Positions 26,913 to 34,024 are shown, counted from the first letter of the stretch. The stretch: 64,000 nt of DNA from Xanthobacteraceae bacterium (GCA_019635635.1 JAHBZB010000002.1:643204-707203); one strand, 5' to 3'. Notes: a model not told the origin generated them from the sequence alone. A program made the numbers and translations.

Positions 26913-27550
26913 GGCCGGATCTCCACCACCGGGATCGAAGGAATTTCTCCTGCCGCAAAGGCCGCAAGATCGACCTCCAGGAAATCGGTATCGAAGCGCA
27001 CCGGCACGTCGAACAGAAAGCCCGCCGTGACCTGTGCGCCGTTCGCCGGAATATGTCCGGCGCGAAATACGACGAGTCCGGTCGCAGCGTCGGAATCGAA
27101 ATCGATGCCCTCCTCCATCTCGTCGCCATCGACCGCGACACGAATGCTGCCCGAGACCGGCTTTGCGATCGGCCGCGCATAAGGCGCATAAAGGCTGCCG
27201 TAGGTTTTCTTTAATTGATAACTCGCCGTCTCGCCGTCGCCCTCGCCCAGCAACTGATCGCCCGGCGCGGGCTGAGCCCCAAGCATCGCGGAAGAATGAT
27301 CGAGCCGGTCGCGCCAGCGAAAGCCGTAGAGCCGCCCGCGCCGCTCCTCGAAAAACGCAACCACATCGGACAACGCATCGAGTGACTTTACGCCGTAGCC
27401 CGCGTTCCATCTACGGCGCGCATGCGCCCAGCGCGCGTTGCGCTCCTCGCGGCCCGAACCAGTCGTCACGATTTCGGTGCGCCGTTCCGGCCCGCCGCGC
27501 GCGCCGAGGGCAACGTCCAGTGGAAAAGTTATTTCATGAAAGGAAGGCAT
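26909..27550 (-). CDS. DUF2460 tail protein (GTA gp12), start region triplicated upstream
   Basis: 213 residues, the usual gp12 length, with FPLDVALGARGGPERRTEIV at the N-terminus and GFRWRDRLDHSS in the middle. In other genes of this cluster the start overlaps the previous stop, but here the intact frame starts at 27550, 207 bp after the tape-measure stop. Two further copies of its ATG and first ~13 codons lie at 27653 and 27757. The copy at 27757 overlaps the tape-measure stop (TGATG), so it is probably the original start. No good Shine-Dalgarno precedes 27550; reinitiation after short upstream frames may be used. Confidence 0.88.
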   Translation of the reverse strand: MPSFHEITFPLDVALGARGGPERRTEIVTTGSGREERNARWAHARRRWNAGYGVKSLDALSDVVAFFEERRGRLYGFRWRDRLDHSSAMLGAQPAPGDQLLGEGDGETASYQLKKTYGSLYAPYARPIAKPVSGSIRVAVDGDEMEEGIDFDSDAATGLVVFRAGHIPANGAQVTAGFLFDVPVRFDTDFLEVDLAAFAAGEIPSIPVVEIRP

Positions 27551-27757
27551 TATTCGCCGCCGCTATTTTATTTGCCCCCATGGATGCTCGCTTCGCTCGC
27601 CATGCGGGCGATGCAACGTCCAGTGGAAAAGCTATTTCATGAAAGGAAGGCATTATTCGCCGCCGCTATTTTTGTTTGCCCGCATGGATGCTCGCTTCGC
27701 TCGCCATGCGGGCGACGCAACATCCAGCGGAAAGGTCACTTCATGAAAGGATGGCAT
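27510..27757 (-). repeat. Tandem ~103-bp repeats carrying the DUF2460 start and a palindromic element
   Basis: Units run 27510-27612 (103 bp), 27613-27716 (104 bp) and a 41-bp partial unit 27717-27757. Each full unit is a 41-bp segment encoding the gp12 start plus ~62 bp with an inverted repeat (second unit: GCCCGCATGG 27678-27687 and CCATGCGGGC 27704-27713; the first unit has one mismatch). The first two units differ by a few bases; the 41-bp segment of the third is more diverged. Read on the minus strand the copies form short chained frames that end on or inside the next copy's start. Confidence 0.9.
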
Positions 27758-28335
27758 CAGAGATTTCTTTCGCCGCGTGCGACCGCGCGCGCGATCATGC
27801 CGGAGAGGTAGGCTTCCGAGCGGCGGAAGCTCGCAACGTCCTGCGCGCTCACATTCACGTTCACCGCGAGCGGCGCGCGCGAAGTTTCCGCACGCACGCC
27901 GAGCCTGCCGTCGGCTCCCCGCGCAAGCGGCAAGATCGCTTCCGCGCCGCGTTCGCCGGCAACGCCGAGCGCATTGCCCATCGGAAAATAACTCGGGGTT
28001 GCGACCACGCCGCCTTTCGCGAACGGCACGGCACCGTTCAAGAAACTGCCGCCGCCCTCGCCGCTTCCGGTAATGCCGCCGAACAGATTCTGAAATGCGC
28101 CGGCAAGCCCCTGCTCGATCGGCTTGAAGGCCGCGTTCAGCGCAAGGCTGGACAACCGAAGCCCGAGCGAGCGGATTACCTCGCTGAAACTTTTCCCGCG
28201 CACGAGCGCCTGGTCGAGCGCGCGCGAAAACGACGCTCCGAAGCCGCGCGCGAGCTTGTCTGCCTCCGCGATCTCGCGGCGGAAGTCGCTCAGGTCCGCG
28301 TCGATGGAAACGGAAATACCGTCGATTTCGGTCAT
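27757..28335 (-). CDS. Short tail tape measure protein (GTA gp11)
   Basis: 192 residues, very short for a tape measure, as expected for the short GTA tail. The N-terminal half is helical (SDFRREIAEADKLARGFG); the C-terminal half carries the Gly-rich tape-measure motif (FAKGGVVATPSYFPMG, AGERGAEAILPLA). It would set tail length and leave through the baseplate. Its ATG overlaps the stop of the preceding chaperone gene (28332-28335), and its TGA overlaps the first copy of the gp12 start at 27757. Confidence 0.85.
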   Translation of the reverse strand: MTEIDGISVSIDADLSDFRREIAEADKLARGFGASFSRALDQALVRGKSFSEVIRSLGLRLSSLALNAAFKPIEQGLAGAFQNLFGGITGSGEGGGSFLNGAVPFAKGGVVATPSYFPMGNALGVAGERGAEAILPLARGADGRLGVRAETSRAPLAVNVNVSAQDVASFRRSEAYLSGMIARAVARGERNL

Positions 28336-28499
28336 GGTCTCTCCCTGTCAGGAAAACGCGCGAGCAGTTCGTTCAAGGTCGTGCGCGACACCGGTGCGGC
28401 TTCGCCGAACAGCGCACGCACGGCCGCGGCGAGTTCGCGCGGCGAGAGCGCCCAAAACTCACGGGAGGAAAGCCGCAGCACGCCGAAGCCGAAGGCCAT
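28332..28499 (-). CDS. GTA tail assembly chaperone-like protein (Rcc01693 type)
   Basis: 55 residues from ATG 28499, ending in an overlap with the tape measure start. The segment GFGVLRLSSREFWALSPREL is the hallmark of the small gp10.1-type protein encoded before the tape measure in GTAs. Conserved-looking sequence continues upstream of the ATG in the same frame (FPWQEAMAFGFG), but no ATG, GTG or TTG occurs between it and the end of the preceding gene. The start is therefore uncertain; a rare start codon or a frameshift product of the upstream gene is possible, as in other tail chaperones. Confidence 0.65.
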   Translation of the reverse strand: MAFGFGVLRLSSREFWALSPRELAAAVRALFGEAAPVSRTTLNELLARFPDRERP

Positions 28500-28534
28500 C
28501 GCCTCTTGCCAGGGAAAAGGCGCGGCTTCGCTTG

Positions 28535-28879
28535 CTACGGCAACCGAGGGTTTTGCGGCGTATGCTTCTCCACGACACCGAAGGTGGCCGACAAGAGATC
28601 GACCACGACCCGCACATAACCCGCCGCTGCGTCCGCAGACGCGAGTTGCGCCGTCTCCTCGTCCGAAATCTCCTCGCCCGCGCCGCGCAGACCCGCACCG
28701 ATCACGCGGATCGCGTCGCGCGCAGAAATGCGCCCGCTGGCGAAGCGTTCGGCGAGCGCGGAAAGATCGTCGGCGCCGAAGGCGGCTTCCAGTTCGGCGA
28801 GTGCGCCCAGCGTGAGACAGAGCGTGCGCCGCTTGCCGCCGAGTTCGGCTTCGATTTCTCCGCGGTAGCGGTTCGCCAT
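28535..28879 (-). CDS. GTA gp10 family tail assembly protein
   Basis: 114 residues. NRYRGEIEAELGGKRRTLCL and LTLGALAELEAAFG match the GTA-gp10/DUF3356 (Phage_TAC) family, which acts in tail assembly. The ATG at 28879 overlaps the tail-tube stop (TGATG). The earlier opening of this frame to 29023 is tail-tube sequence in another frame. It ends 36 bp before the first ATG of the next gene. Confidence 0.82.
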   Translation of the reverse strand: MANRYRGEIEAELGGKRRTLCLTLGALAELEAAFGADDLSALAERFASGRISARDAIRVIGAGLRGAGEEISDEETAQLASADAAAGYVRVVVDLLSATFGVVEKHTPQNPRLP

Positions 28880-29286
28880 CACGCAGCCTCGAAAGTGAGT
28901 TCGCCAGCACTTTCGAGCGAGATCTCGAAATTCACCTCGCCGTCGTGATTGCCGGAAAATTCGAGCGCGCCGATCTGGAACGCGCCTTCGATGGTGCCGA
29001 AGTCGGGAATCACGATCTGGCATTCCGGCGCGCTGTCCGCGAAAAACGCTTCGCGCACCAGCGCATCGGAGGCCGCATCCTTGAAGATGCCCGACGCCGA
29101 GAGCGAAGCACGACGCACGCCCGCCCCGGTTAGTAACTCGCGCCAGCGGCCGGAAGATTCGGCATGCGTGACATCCACCGTCTGCGCGTTGAACGCGAGC
29201 GTTTTCGTTCGCAATCCGGCCACGGTGACGAAGGAGCCGTCATCGTCGATTTTCAGAAGCAGGTCTTTTCCCTTTTGCGCGGGCAT
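28879..29286 (-). CDS. Major tail tube protein, TP901-1/GTA gp9 type
   Basis: 135 residues with the major tail protein pattern: MPAQKGKDLLLKIDDDGSF at the N-terminus, AQTVDVTHAESSGRWRELL, and FEISLESAGELTFEAA at the end. It polymerises into the tail tube. It lies 16 bp after the DUF3168 gene and overlaps the gp10 gene at its stop. Intact and of normal length. Confidence 0.88.
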   Translation of the reverse strand: MPAQKGKDLLLKIDDDGSFVTVAGLRTKTLAFNAQTVDVTHAESSGRWRELLTGAGVRRASLSASGIFKDAASDALVREAFFADSAPECQIVIPDFGTIEGAFQIGALEFSGNHDGEVNFEISLESAGELTFEAA

Positions 29287-29302
29287 TGATATTCTCCGTT
29301 AT

Positions 29303-29710
29303 TCAAGCAGGCTCGGTGACGGCGCGCAGCCGCACGATGGCGTGATAGGTGCGCCCGTCCGCTTCGCGGCGAATGTCGGCTACGACGAAGCGAAGATTGG
29401 CGAGATGGTGCCCGGCGGGCGAGAGCGGCGCATCGATCAGCGCCTGCAACACCGCGCCGGATATAAGATGCGCCTCGCGGTGCCCGCCCTGCCGCGACCA
29501 GACGTGCAGCGTCAACGCGTGCTCGTCGCCGCCTTCGGTCGAAGTCGAGCGGTCGGAGACGACCACCTCGCCGAGCGTCACGTAAGGAAGTGCCGCCTCG
29601 CGCGGCGGCTCGTCATAGATTTTCCCGCCGCCGAGCATCGCGGCAAGCGGGCCGTCGTTCTTCAGCGCGCCGTGGATCGCGGCGCGGAGCGCGGCAGCTG
29701 ACGCAGGCAT
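29303..29710 (-). CDS. DUF3168 tail terminator/completion protein (GTA gp8)
   Basis: 135 residues matching DUF3168 (LRAAIHGALKNDGPLAAMLG, PYVTLGEVVVSDRST, HALTLHVWSRQGG). The family closes the tail at the head-proximal end. It is placed between the small gp10-like protein and the tail tube gene, as in other GTA and HK97-type clusters. The gene is separated from its upstream neighbour by only 3 bp. Confidence 0.85.
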   Translation of the reverse strand: MPASAAALRAAIHGALKNDGPLAAMLGGGKIYDEPPREAALPYVTLGEVVVSDRSTSTEGGDEHALTLHVWSRQGGHREAHLISGAVLQALIDAPLSPAGHHLANLRFVVADIRREADGRTYHAIVRLRAVTEPA

Positions 29711-29713
29711 GGA

Positions 29714-30046
29714 TTACTTCTTTCGATTGCCGAATTGAGAAACAGCGCGGGCAGCCGCGGTCCTCGCGGCTGCCCGCATCGGCTCGAGCGCCAGGGGGAG
29801 GACCGGCGCGAGCCAAGGCGATGGGGGTTGGTCAAGCGTTCCAAATTCACGCGCGGCATCCACCGGATCGTTCGAGCCGACCACGCTACGCGCGCCCTGT
29901 TTTTCGATTGCGAGCGCTTCCGCACCCGGCTTCGCTTCGGCGTGCAGCGCGCTTGCCGCCGCTTCGACGACTGCTTCCGCGAGTTGCGGCGCCGCAGCGC
30001 GCAAGCGTTTTGCAAAGAACGCGGACTGGATTGCGCGCAGCTTCAC
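29714..30046 (-). CDS. HK97-gp10-like neck/tail completion protein
   Basis: 110 residues from GTG 30046, which overlaps the head-closure stop (GTGA). An N-terminal helix (LRAAAPQLAEAVVEAAASAL) and the segment VGSNDPVDAAREFGT (compare ARxxEFGT in gp10-like proteins) suggest an HK97 gp10-like neck protein. This protein is common in HK97-type phages; it lies where the connector-to-tail genes are expected. Family assignment is moderate. Confidence 0.65.
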   Translation of the reverse strand: MKLRAIQSAFFAKRLRAAAPQLAEAVVEAAASALHAEAKPGAEALAIEKQGARSVVGSNDPVDAAREFGTLDQPPSPWLAPVLPLALEPMRAAARTAAARAVSQFGNRKK

Positions 30047-30366
30047 GGGCGTTCCTCTTCGACCAGACACTCGAGCAGCTGGCCGCGCTCGTCCGGGTCG
30101 CGGAGCGCGCGGATCGAGAACACGCGCTCTCCGAGCACGAAGCGGTGCGAGAGCGTGATGTCGGTACGATGCCGCAAGCGAATGCGATGCGTGACGACAC
30201 CAAGGCGCTTGTCCGCGATTACCTGATCGCCAAGGGAGACGGGCTCGATCGCAACCCAGATTTCCGCAAGCGGCTGCCAGGTGCGCATGACGCCACCCGC
30301 GCCGTCCTCGACCTCATCGGCAGCCTGCAACGTAACGCGATGGCGGAAATCCGAAATCCCCGTCAC
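30043..30366 (-). CDS. Head closure/head-tail adaptor protein (GTA gp7, SPP1 gp16-like)
   Basis: 107 residues. FRHRVTLQAADEVEDGAGG and THRIRLRHRTDITLSHRF are typical of Phage_H_T_join adaptors that seal the connector. The GTG at 30366 overlaps the connector stop, and the stop overlaps the next GTG, so three genes are chained by 4-bp overlaps. No anomaly is seen. Confidence 0.85.
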   Translation of the reverse strand: MTGISDFRHRVTLQAADEVEDGAGGVMRTWQPLAEIWVAIEPVSLGDQVIADKRLGVVTHRIRLRHRTDITLSHRFVLGERVFSIRALRDPDERGQLLECLVEEERP

Positions 30367-30926
30367 AGCGACACCACGCGGTAAGGCGCGAGCAGCGCGG
30401 CAATGCCTTCAGGCATCGCTTTGCCCTCTTCGCCCTGCCCGCGATATTCGTAGGCGCGCGCGAGCAGAAGCCGGATCGCCTGCAAGAGCGGCGCGGGCAC
30501 GTCGCTTGCTGCGCCGTAACCCACTTCGATGTCGAGTTCGATGCCGGCAACCGCTTGCGACGGCTGCAGCACCCTTCCCGCATCGAAGGCGATCAGCCCC
30601 GGTGACGAGGCCGTGTTGAGCATGAACATATCCGGGTCGAGCGCCTGCGCGTCGCCCGCGTCGTCGCGTACCCGCACCGCGACGATTTCTCGTAACGGCG
30701 AAACCGGCGACACAATCGCACCCGAAGGCGGCCATCGATCGAGCACCACGCGCCAGGTCTGCGTTAGCAGCGCGCGGCGCGTCTGCGATTCGACCTGTAT
30801 GCGCGCAGCCGAAATCATCGACTGGATCAGGGCGTCGTCGGCATCGTGCCCAACGCGCAGATAATTCTTCGCCTCGGAGAGCGAGAGCGGTTCGCCCGTG
30901 GGCGCTTCGATCAGGATCGCGGCCAT
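30363..30926 (-). CDS. Head-tail connector protein (GTA gp6-like)
   Basis: 187 residues from ATG 30926. LSLSEAKNYLRVGHDADDAL and ISAARIQVESQTRRALLTQT match the gp6-like connector family (DUF1506/Phage_connect type), which forms a ring under the portal. The 60 bp before it face the divergent protease gene, so a promoter for the downstream tail genes may lie there. The capsid gene that normally precedes it directly is about 830 bp away beyond the protease. Confidence 0.85.
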   Translation of the reverse strand: MAAILIEAPTGEPLSLSEAKNYLRVGHDADDALIQSMISAARIQVESQTRRALLTQTWRVVLDRWPPSGAIVSPVSPLREIVAVRVRDDAGDAQALDPDMFMLNTASSPGLIAFDAGRVLQPSQAVAGIELDIEVGYGAASDVPAPLLQAIRLLLARAYEYRGQGEEGKAMPEGIAALLAPYRVVSL

Positions 30927-30985
30927 GTTTTTGTCCGATTGACAAGGCTGCCTGCCCCACGCGATCAGGGATCGCAGGAGTGGCA

Positions 30986-31717
30986 ATGCTTCGTTTCGTA
31001 TTTCTGTTAGTAGTTTGCGCGGCGGCGATTTCGCCCGCGGGCGCCATCGTCGGTGGCAACGTGGGCGGCAATGCCTGGCGTCACAGCGTGATGCTGACTT
31101 CGCGCGGCGGCGAAATCTGCTCGGGCACTTTGATCGCGCGCGACCTCGTCATTACCGCCGCGCATTGCGTCGCCAAGTCGGACAGCTACGCTGTCGAAGC
31201 CGGCGGCACCTCGATTGCGGTCGTGCAGATCGCAGTGCATCCGCGCTATCGCGCGGACTCCTTCGAGACGCGGAAGCCCTCGCCGGATCTTGCGGTACTC
31301 AAACTCGCCTCACCCGCACCTGCCAACATCCGCCCGGCGCCGCTTGCAAAGGATGCAACGCTGCCTGCACGCAACACGCGCTACCTGATCGCGGGCTTCG
31401 GTGTCGTCGCCGAAGGCAATCGGGGAAGCGTCGGCACGCTGCGCACCGCGCAGCTGCCTTCGGTCGGCACCACCGGCGCGATCATGGTGCGCCTTGCGCT
31501 CTCCAATGGCTCGCCGCCGCGCGGCTCCTGCGACGGCGATTCCGGCGGCAGCGTCTATCGCGAGGAAGACGGCCGGCTCGTGCTGCATGCGGTGATCGGC
31601 TGGGCGACGGGCCGCACCGGAAAAGGTTGCGGCGCGGTCACCGGCGCGACCTTGATCGGCATTCAGCTCGAATGGATTCGCGCGACCGCGAAGCGGTTTC
31701 ACAGCACGGTCGATTGA
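30986..31717 (+). CDS. Secreted trypsin-like serine protease (S1 family) inside the GTA cluster
   Basis: 243 residues. A signal peptide (LRFVFLLVVCAAAISPAGA) is followed directly by the S1 activation-type sequence IVGGNVGGN. The full triad is present: His in VITAAHCV, Asp in SPDLAVLKL and Ser in GSCDGDSGGSV. AGGAG sits 5 nt before ATG 30986. It is the only gene of the cluster on the plus strand, lying between capsid and connector, convergent with the capsid gene and divergent from the connector gene. It is not part of known GTA structures, so it is a cargo gene. Its target is unknown; host envelope proteins or a secreted role are possible. Confidence 0.88.
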   Translation: MLRFVFLLVVCAAAISPAGAIVGGNVGGNAWRHSVMLTSRGGEICSGTLIARDLVITAAHCVAKSDSYAVEAGGTSIAVVQIAVHPRYRADSFETRKPSPDLAVLKLASPAPANIRPAPLAKDATLPARNTRYLIAGFGVVAEGNRGSVGTLRTAQLPSVGTTGAIMVRLALSNGSPPRGSCDGDSGGSVYREEDGRLVLHAVIGWATGRTGKGCGAVTGATLIGIQLEWIRATAKRFHSTVD

Positions 31718-31718
31718 A

Positions 31719-31745
31719 GCGGCGCCACGAAATTCGCGGCGCCGC
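31719..31745. other. Hairpin between the convergent protease and capsid genes
   Basis: An 8-bp perfect inverted repeat (GCGGCGCC 31719-31726 and GGCGCCGC 31738-31745) lies right after the protease stop and before the end of the extended capsid frame. It could terminate transcription in either direction, but no T-tract follows. Confidence 0.35.
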
Positions 31746-31756
31746 CTCGGCTCGCG

Positions 31757-31885
31757 TTACGCGACGCTGAACTTCAAGAGCTTGATCGCGTCGAAGTCCT
31801 GCACGCCGCCGCCGACACGCTTGGTCACATAGAACAGGACGTAAGGCTTCGACGAATAGGGATCGCGCAACACGCGCACGCCCTA
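31757..31885 (-). pseudogene. C-terminal 41 codons of the capsid gene beyond the in-frame amber
   Basis: Past the TAG the same frame encodes GVRVLRDPYSSKPYVLFYV and then TKRVGGGVQDFDAIKLLKFS before TAA 31757-31759. This is exactly what HK97-type GTA capsids have at their end, so it is genuine capsid sequence. With readthrough the capsid would be 419 residues. Confidence 0.85.
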
Positions 31886-33016
31886 GCGGTCGATCACGAG
31901 ATAGCCGCGGCGGAAATCGCCGAAGGCGATCGAGTAGCTATCTTCCGCCATGTCCGGCATGTCCTCAGCCTCCGCGACCGGGAAGCCCATCAGCGTCGCG
32001 GGCGCGCCGGCCTGCGCGGGCGGCGTCCAGAGATAATGCCCGTTCTCGTCTTTGAGCTTGCGGATCTCGCCCTGCGTGCGGCGGTTCATGACGAAGGTGC
32101 CGTTCTGGCGGTAGCCGGCTTTCAGCGAGTAGACGAGATCGACCAGCGGATCGGAGGGATTCTCTTCCGGGAATTCGCCATCGGCGCCGGTGATGACAAA
32201 ACCGAGCTTGCTCCACTCCCAGGACGATTCCGCGATCTTGTCGTAGGCGAGAAAGCCCTTCGGCTTGTTGGTGCCGTCGCCGCTCACGAAAGCGGTGCCC
32301 TCCTGCTCCGCGAAGACGGTATCGACTTCGGCAGCAATCCACTCGTCGATGTTGACGGCGGAGTCGTCGAGCAGCGTCTGCGTCGCCGCAGGCATCGCGT
32401 AGAGTTCGACCGTCGGGAACGCGAGTTCGGCAAGCGTCGGCGAAGTGGTCGGCGTGTTGCGCGCGGTGGTCTCGCCGACCCAGCCGGTCGCGGCACCCGA
32501 AATCAGGAACGGCTTGCGATAGACGTTCGAGGATACCTGGCGATAGCCCGCGATCGCGCGGATCGGCGAGATGTTCGCAAGCCTGCGGCCGATTTCGCGC
32601 TCGGTTTCCTCCGGCACGAGATAGCCGCCGTCTGCGCCCGAGTTGGTCGAGACTGCTAGCGCCTTGCCTTCGAGGCGTTTCAGGCCGGAAGACTCGCCGT
32701 TGCGGACATAGGTATCGAAGGCCGAGCGATGCTCGAGTTCGGCGCCGGTCGGAAATTGTTTGACGCCGCCGAGCGACGGGCGACGCCCGCGCAACACCAG
32801 TTCGTCGAGCACGCGCTTCTGCTCGGTCAGCGCCGTGTTGATGCGGTCGACCTTCTGGTCAGAGAGCACGTCGGCCGAACGACGCTCGATCTGATCGAGC
32901 CGCGCATCGTTCTCGGACTTGAAGGCCTCGAACGAGCGCATGAATTCGTCGAAGGCGCTGGCGATTTCGCCGCCGGCGGATTTGATTTCGGGAGACGGAT
33001 TCAAAAGTTGTTCCAT
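31883..33016 (-). CDS. HK97-family major capsid protein (GTA gp5), ended early by an in-frame TAG
   Basis: 377 residues to TAG 31883-31885. A coiled N-terminal delta domain (FDEFMRSFEAFKSENDARL) is followed by the HK97 fold (GGYLVPEETEREIGRRLANI, AAEVDTVFAEQEGTAFVSGDG split here by normal sequence, NRRTQGEIRKLKDENGHYLW). The frame stops in YLVIDR, inside the long C-terminal P-domain strand, and then continues for 41 more sense codons to TAA 31757. ATG 33016 has GAGG upstream. The truncated protein would probably not assemble, so either this is a nonsense mutation, the stop is read through, or the base is wrong. Confidence 0.9.
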   Translation of the reverse strand: MEQLLNPSPEIKSAGGEIASAFDEFMRSFEAFKSENDARLDQIERRSADVLSDQKVDRINTALTEQKRVLDELVLRGRRPSLGGVKQFPTGAELEHRSAFDTYVRNGESSGLKRLEGKALAVSTNSGADGGYLVPEETEREIGRRLANISPIRAIAGYRQVSSNVYRKPFLISGAATGWVGETTARNTPTTSPTLAELAFPTVELYAMPAATQTLLDDSAVNIDEWIAAEVDTVFAEQEGTAFVSGDGTNKPKGFLAYDKIAESSWEWSKLGFVITGADGEFPEENPSDPLVDLVYSLKAGYRQNGTFVMNRRTQGEIRKLKDENGHYLWTPPAQAGAPATLMGFPVAEAEDMPDMAEDSYSIAFGDFRRGYLVIDR

Positions 33017-33020
33017 GGAT

Positions 33021-33566
33021 TTACCTCGTGGACGGATGAACGAAATCCGCCGCACGGCGGATGGTGGCAGCAAGGTTTGTCGAGCTGATTGCGTCGCGTT
33101 TGAACGCGCCAACGCGCGCGCCGGGATGCATCGGGAAGGTCACGACCGAGATTTCCCAGAGATCGATTTTGGAAAGGCGGCGGATGCCGGTCTTCGGATG
33201 GGTGCGGCCTTCGACGGTGCGGAAACCGATGGAAAGTCCGTCGATCGCGCCCGCGCGCATCAAAGAGAGCACTTCCCGCCCCCGCGCGATTTCCGAAAGC
33301 AACCGCCCGCGCACGAACAGCCCGCGCGTGTCTTCGCGCAGTTCCAGCCAGACGCCGATGGGTTCGGCGGGATCGTGCTGAAAGAGCATGCGCACGCCCG
33401 CGGCGCCGCGCTGCGTCAGGCTTTCCGCGAACGCGCCGGGCACGATCAGGTCGCGGCCGAGATCGGCGGTATTGAAGCGCGCGGCATAGCCGGTGAAGAC
33501 GCCGGAGGCATCGAGCGACTTGCAATCGAAGCGCAGCATTTTCGAGTCCTGCATCGGATAGAACAT
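33021..33566 (-). CDS. HK97-family prohead protease (GTA gp4)
   Basis: 181 residues. GYAARFNTADLGRDLIVPGA, the catalytic His in MLFQHDPAEPIG, Ser in IDGLSIGF and the ISVVTFPMHPGA motif identify the U35-type prohead protease, which cleaves the capsid delta domain during maturation. ATG 33566 overlaps the stop of the upstream small gene (TGATG); Met codons at 33554 and 33539 are alternatives. It ends 4 bp before the capsid ATG. Confidence 0.9.
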   Translation of the reverse strand: MFYPMQDSKMLRFDCKSLDASGVFTGYAARFNTADLGRDLIVPGAFAESLTQRGAAGVRMLFQHDPAEPIGVWLELREDTRGLFVRGRLLSEIARGREVLSLMRAGAIDGLSIGFRTVEGRTHPKTGIRRLSKIDLWEISVVTFPMHPGARVGAFKRDAISSTNLAATIRRAADFVHPSTR

Positions 33567-33727
33567 CAGCGCTTCCTGCTTTTTCGGGGTTTCGCTTTTG
33601 CGCGCGTCACGCGCTTGGCTTTCGCGGGTTTCTTCGGCGCGGGCGCGTGGAGCCGCTCGAGCTCGCGCACGAAATCGCGAAACACCAGCGGCGCCTCGGC
33701 TCCAACGGAGCGGATGCGTGGGGTCAT
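33566..33727 (-). CDS. Small basic protein between REP element and prohead protease
   Basis: 53 residues, MTPRIRSVGAEAPLVFRDF at the start and a Lys/Arg-rich tail (KKPAKAKRVTRAKAKPRK). The stop overlaps the prohead protease ATG (TGATG), which supports translation. The part FRDFVRELERL resembles FDAFVRELARF in the next small gene upstream, so the two may be related. I know no function; a scaffold or DNA-binding role is only suggested by charge and place. Confidence 0.55.
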   Translation of the reverse strand: MTPRIRSVGAEAPLVFRDFVRELERLHAPAPKKPAKAKRVTRAKAKPRKSRKR

Positions 33728-33739
33728 TTTCTAACCTTT

Positions 33740-33841
33740 TTGATTGTCATTCCGGGGCGCGAGCGTCAGCGAGCGAACCCGGAATCCAGAGCAACTCGCC
33801 CTGGATTCCGGATCGCCGCTTCGCGGCGTCTGGAATGACAG
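33740..33841. repeat. REP-like palindromic intergenic element
   Basis: About 100 bp bounded by GTCATTCC (near 33747) and GGAATGAC (near 33833), with internal inverted motifs (GGATTCCGG, GCCGCTTCGCGGC). This is the layout of dispersed palindromic repeats common between genes in Rhizobiales. It separates two small head-region genes that otherwise would be adjacent. It has no coding capacity of its own. Confidence 0.8.
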
Positions 33842-34024
33842 TTACTTTCGGATGCGCCGGTTAAACCGCGCCAGTTCGCGCACGAAAGCGTCGAAGCGCG
33901 CGTTGGCGGCGAAGAGTTCGCGTAACGTTAGCGCGAGCAGCGCCGACGACGCGGAAGCCCACAAAAACAGCGCCAGATGCGCGAGATCGCCGCGCTCCGT
34001 GAAGGTGCGGATGAGATCGGTCAT
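33842..34024 (-). CDS. Small membrane protein after the portal gene (GTA gp3.5-like position)
   Basis: 60 residues with one hydrophobic helix (LALFLWASASSALLALTL) and a basic C-terminal end. Its ATG overlaps the stop of the displaced portal 3' fragment (ATGA, 34021-34024), the overlap expected with an intact portal gene. This shows the original operon layout. Small membrane proteins at this position occur in rhizobial GTA clusters as far as I recall; the function is unknown. Confidence 0.7.
   Translation of the reverse strand: MTDLIRTFTERGDLAHLALFLWASASSALLALTLRELFAANARFDAFVRELARFNRRIRK

Noticed and set aside
26022-27410. 462-residue version of the DUF2163 protein
   Set aside because: The extra N-terminus is DUF2460 coding sequence in another frame; GTG 26912 with a GTGA overlap gives the family length.
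27510-27757. Possible CRISPR array
   Set aside because: The repeats are about 103 bp long, directly tandem and contain a gene start; there are no unique spacers or cas genes.
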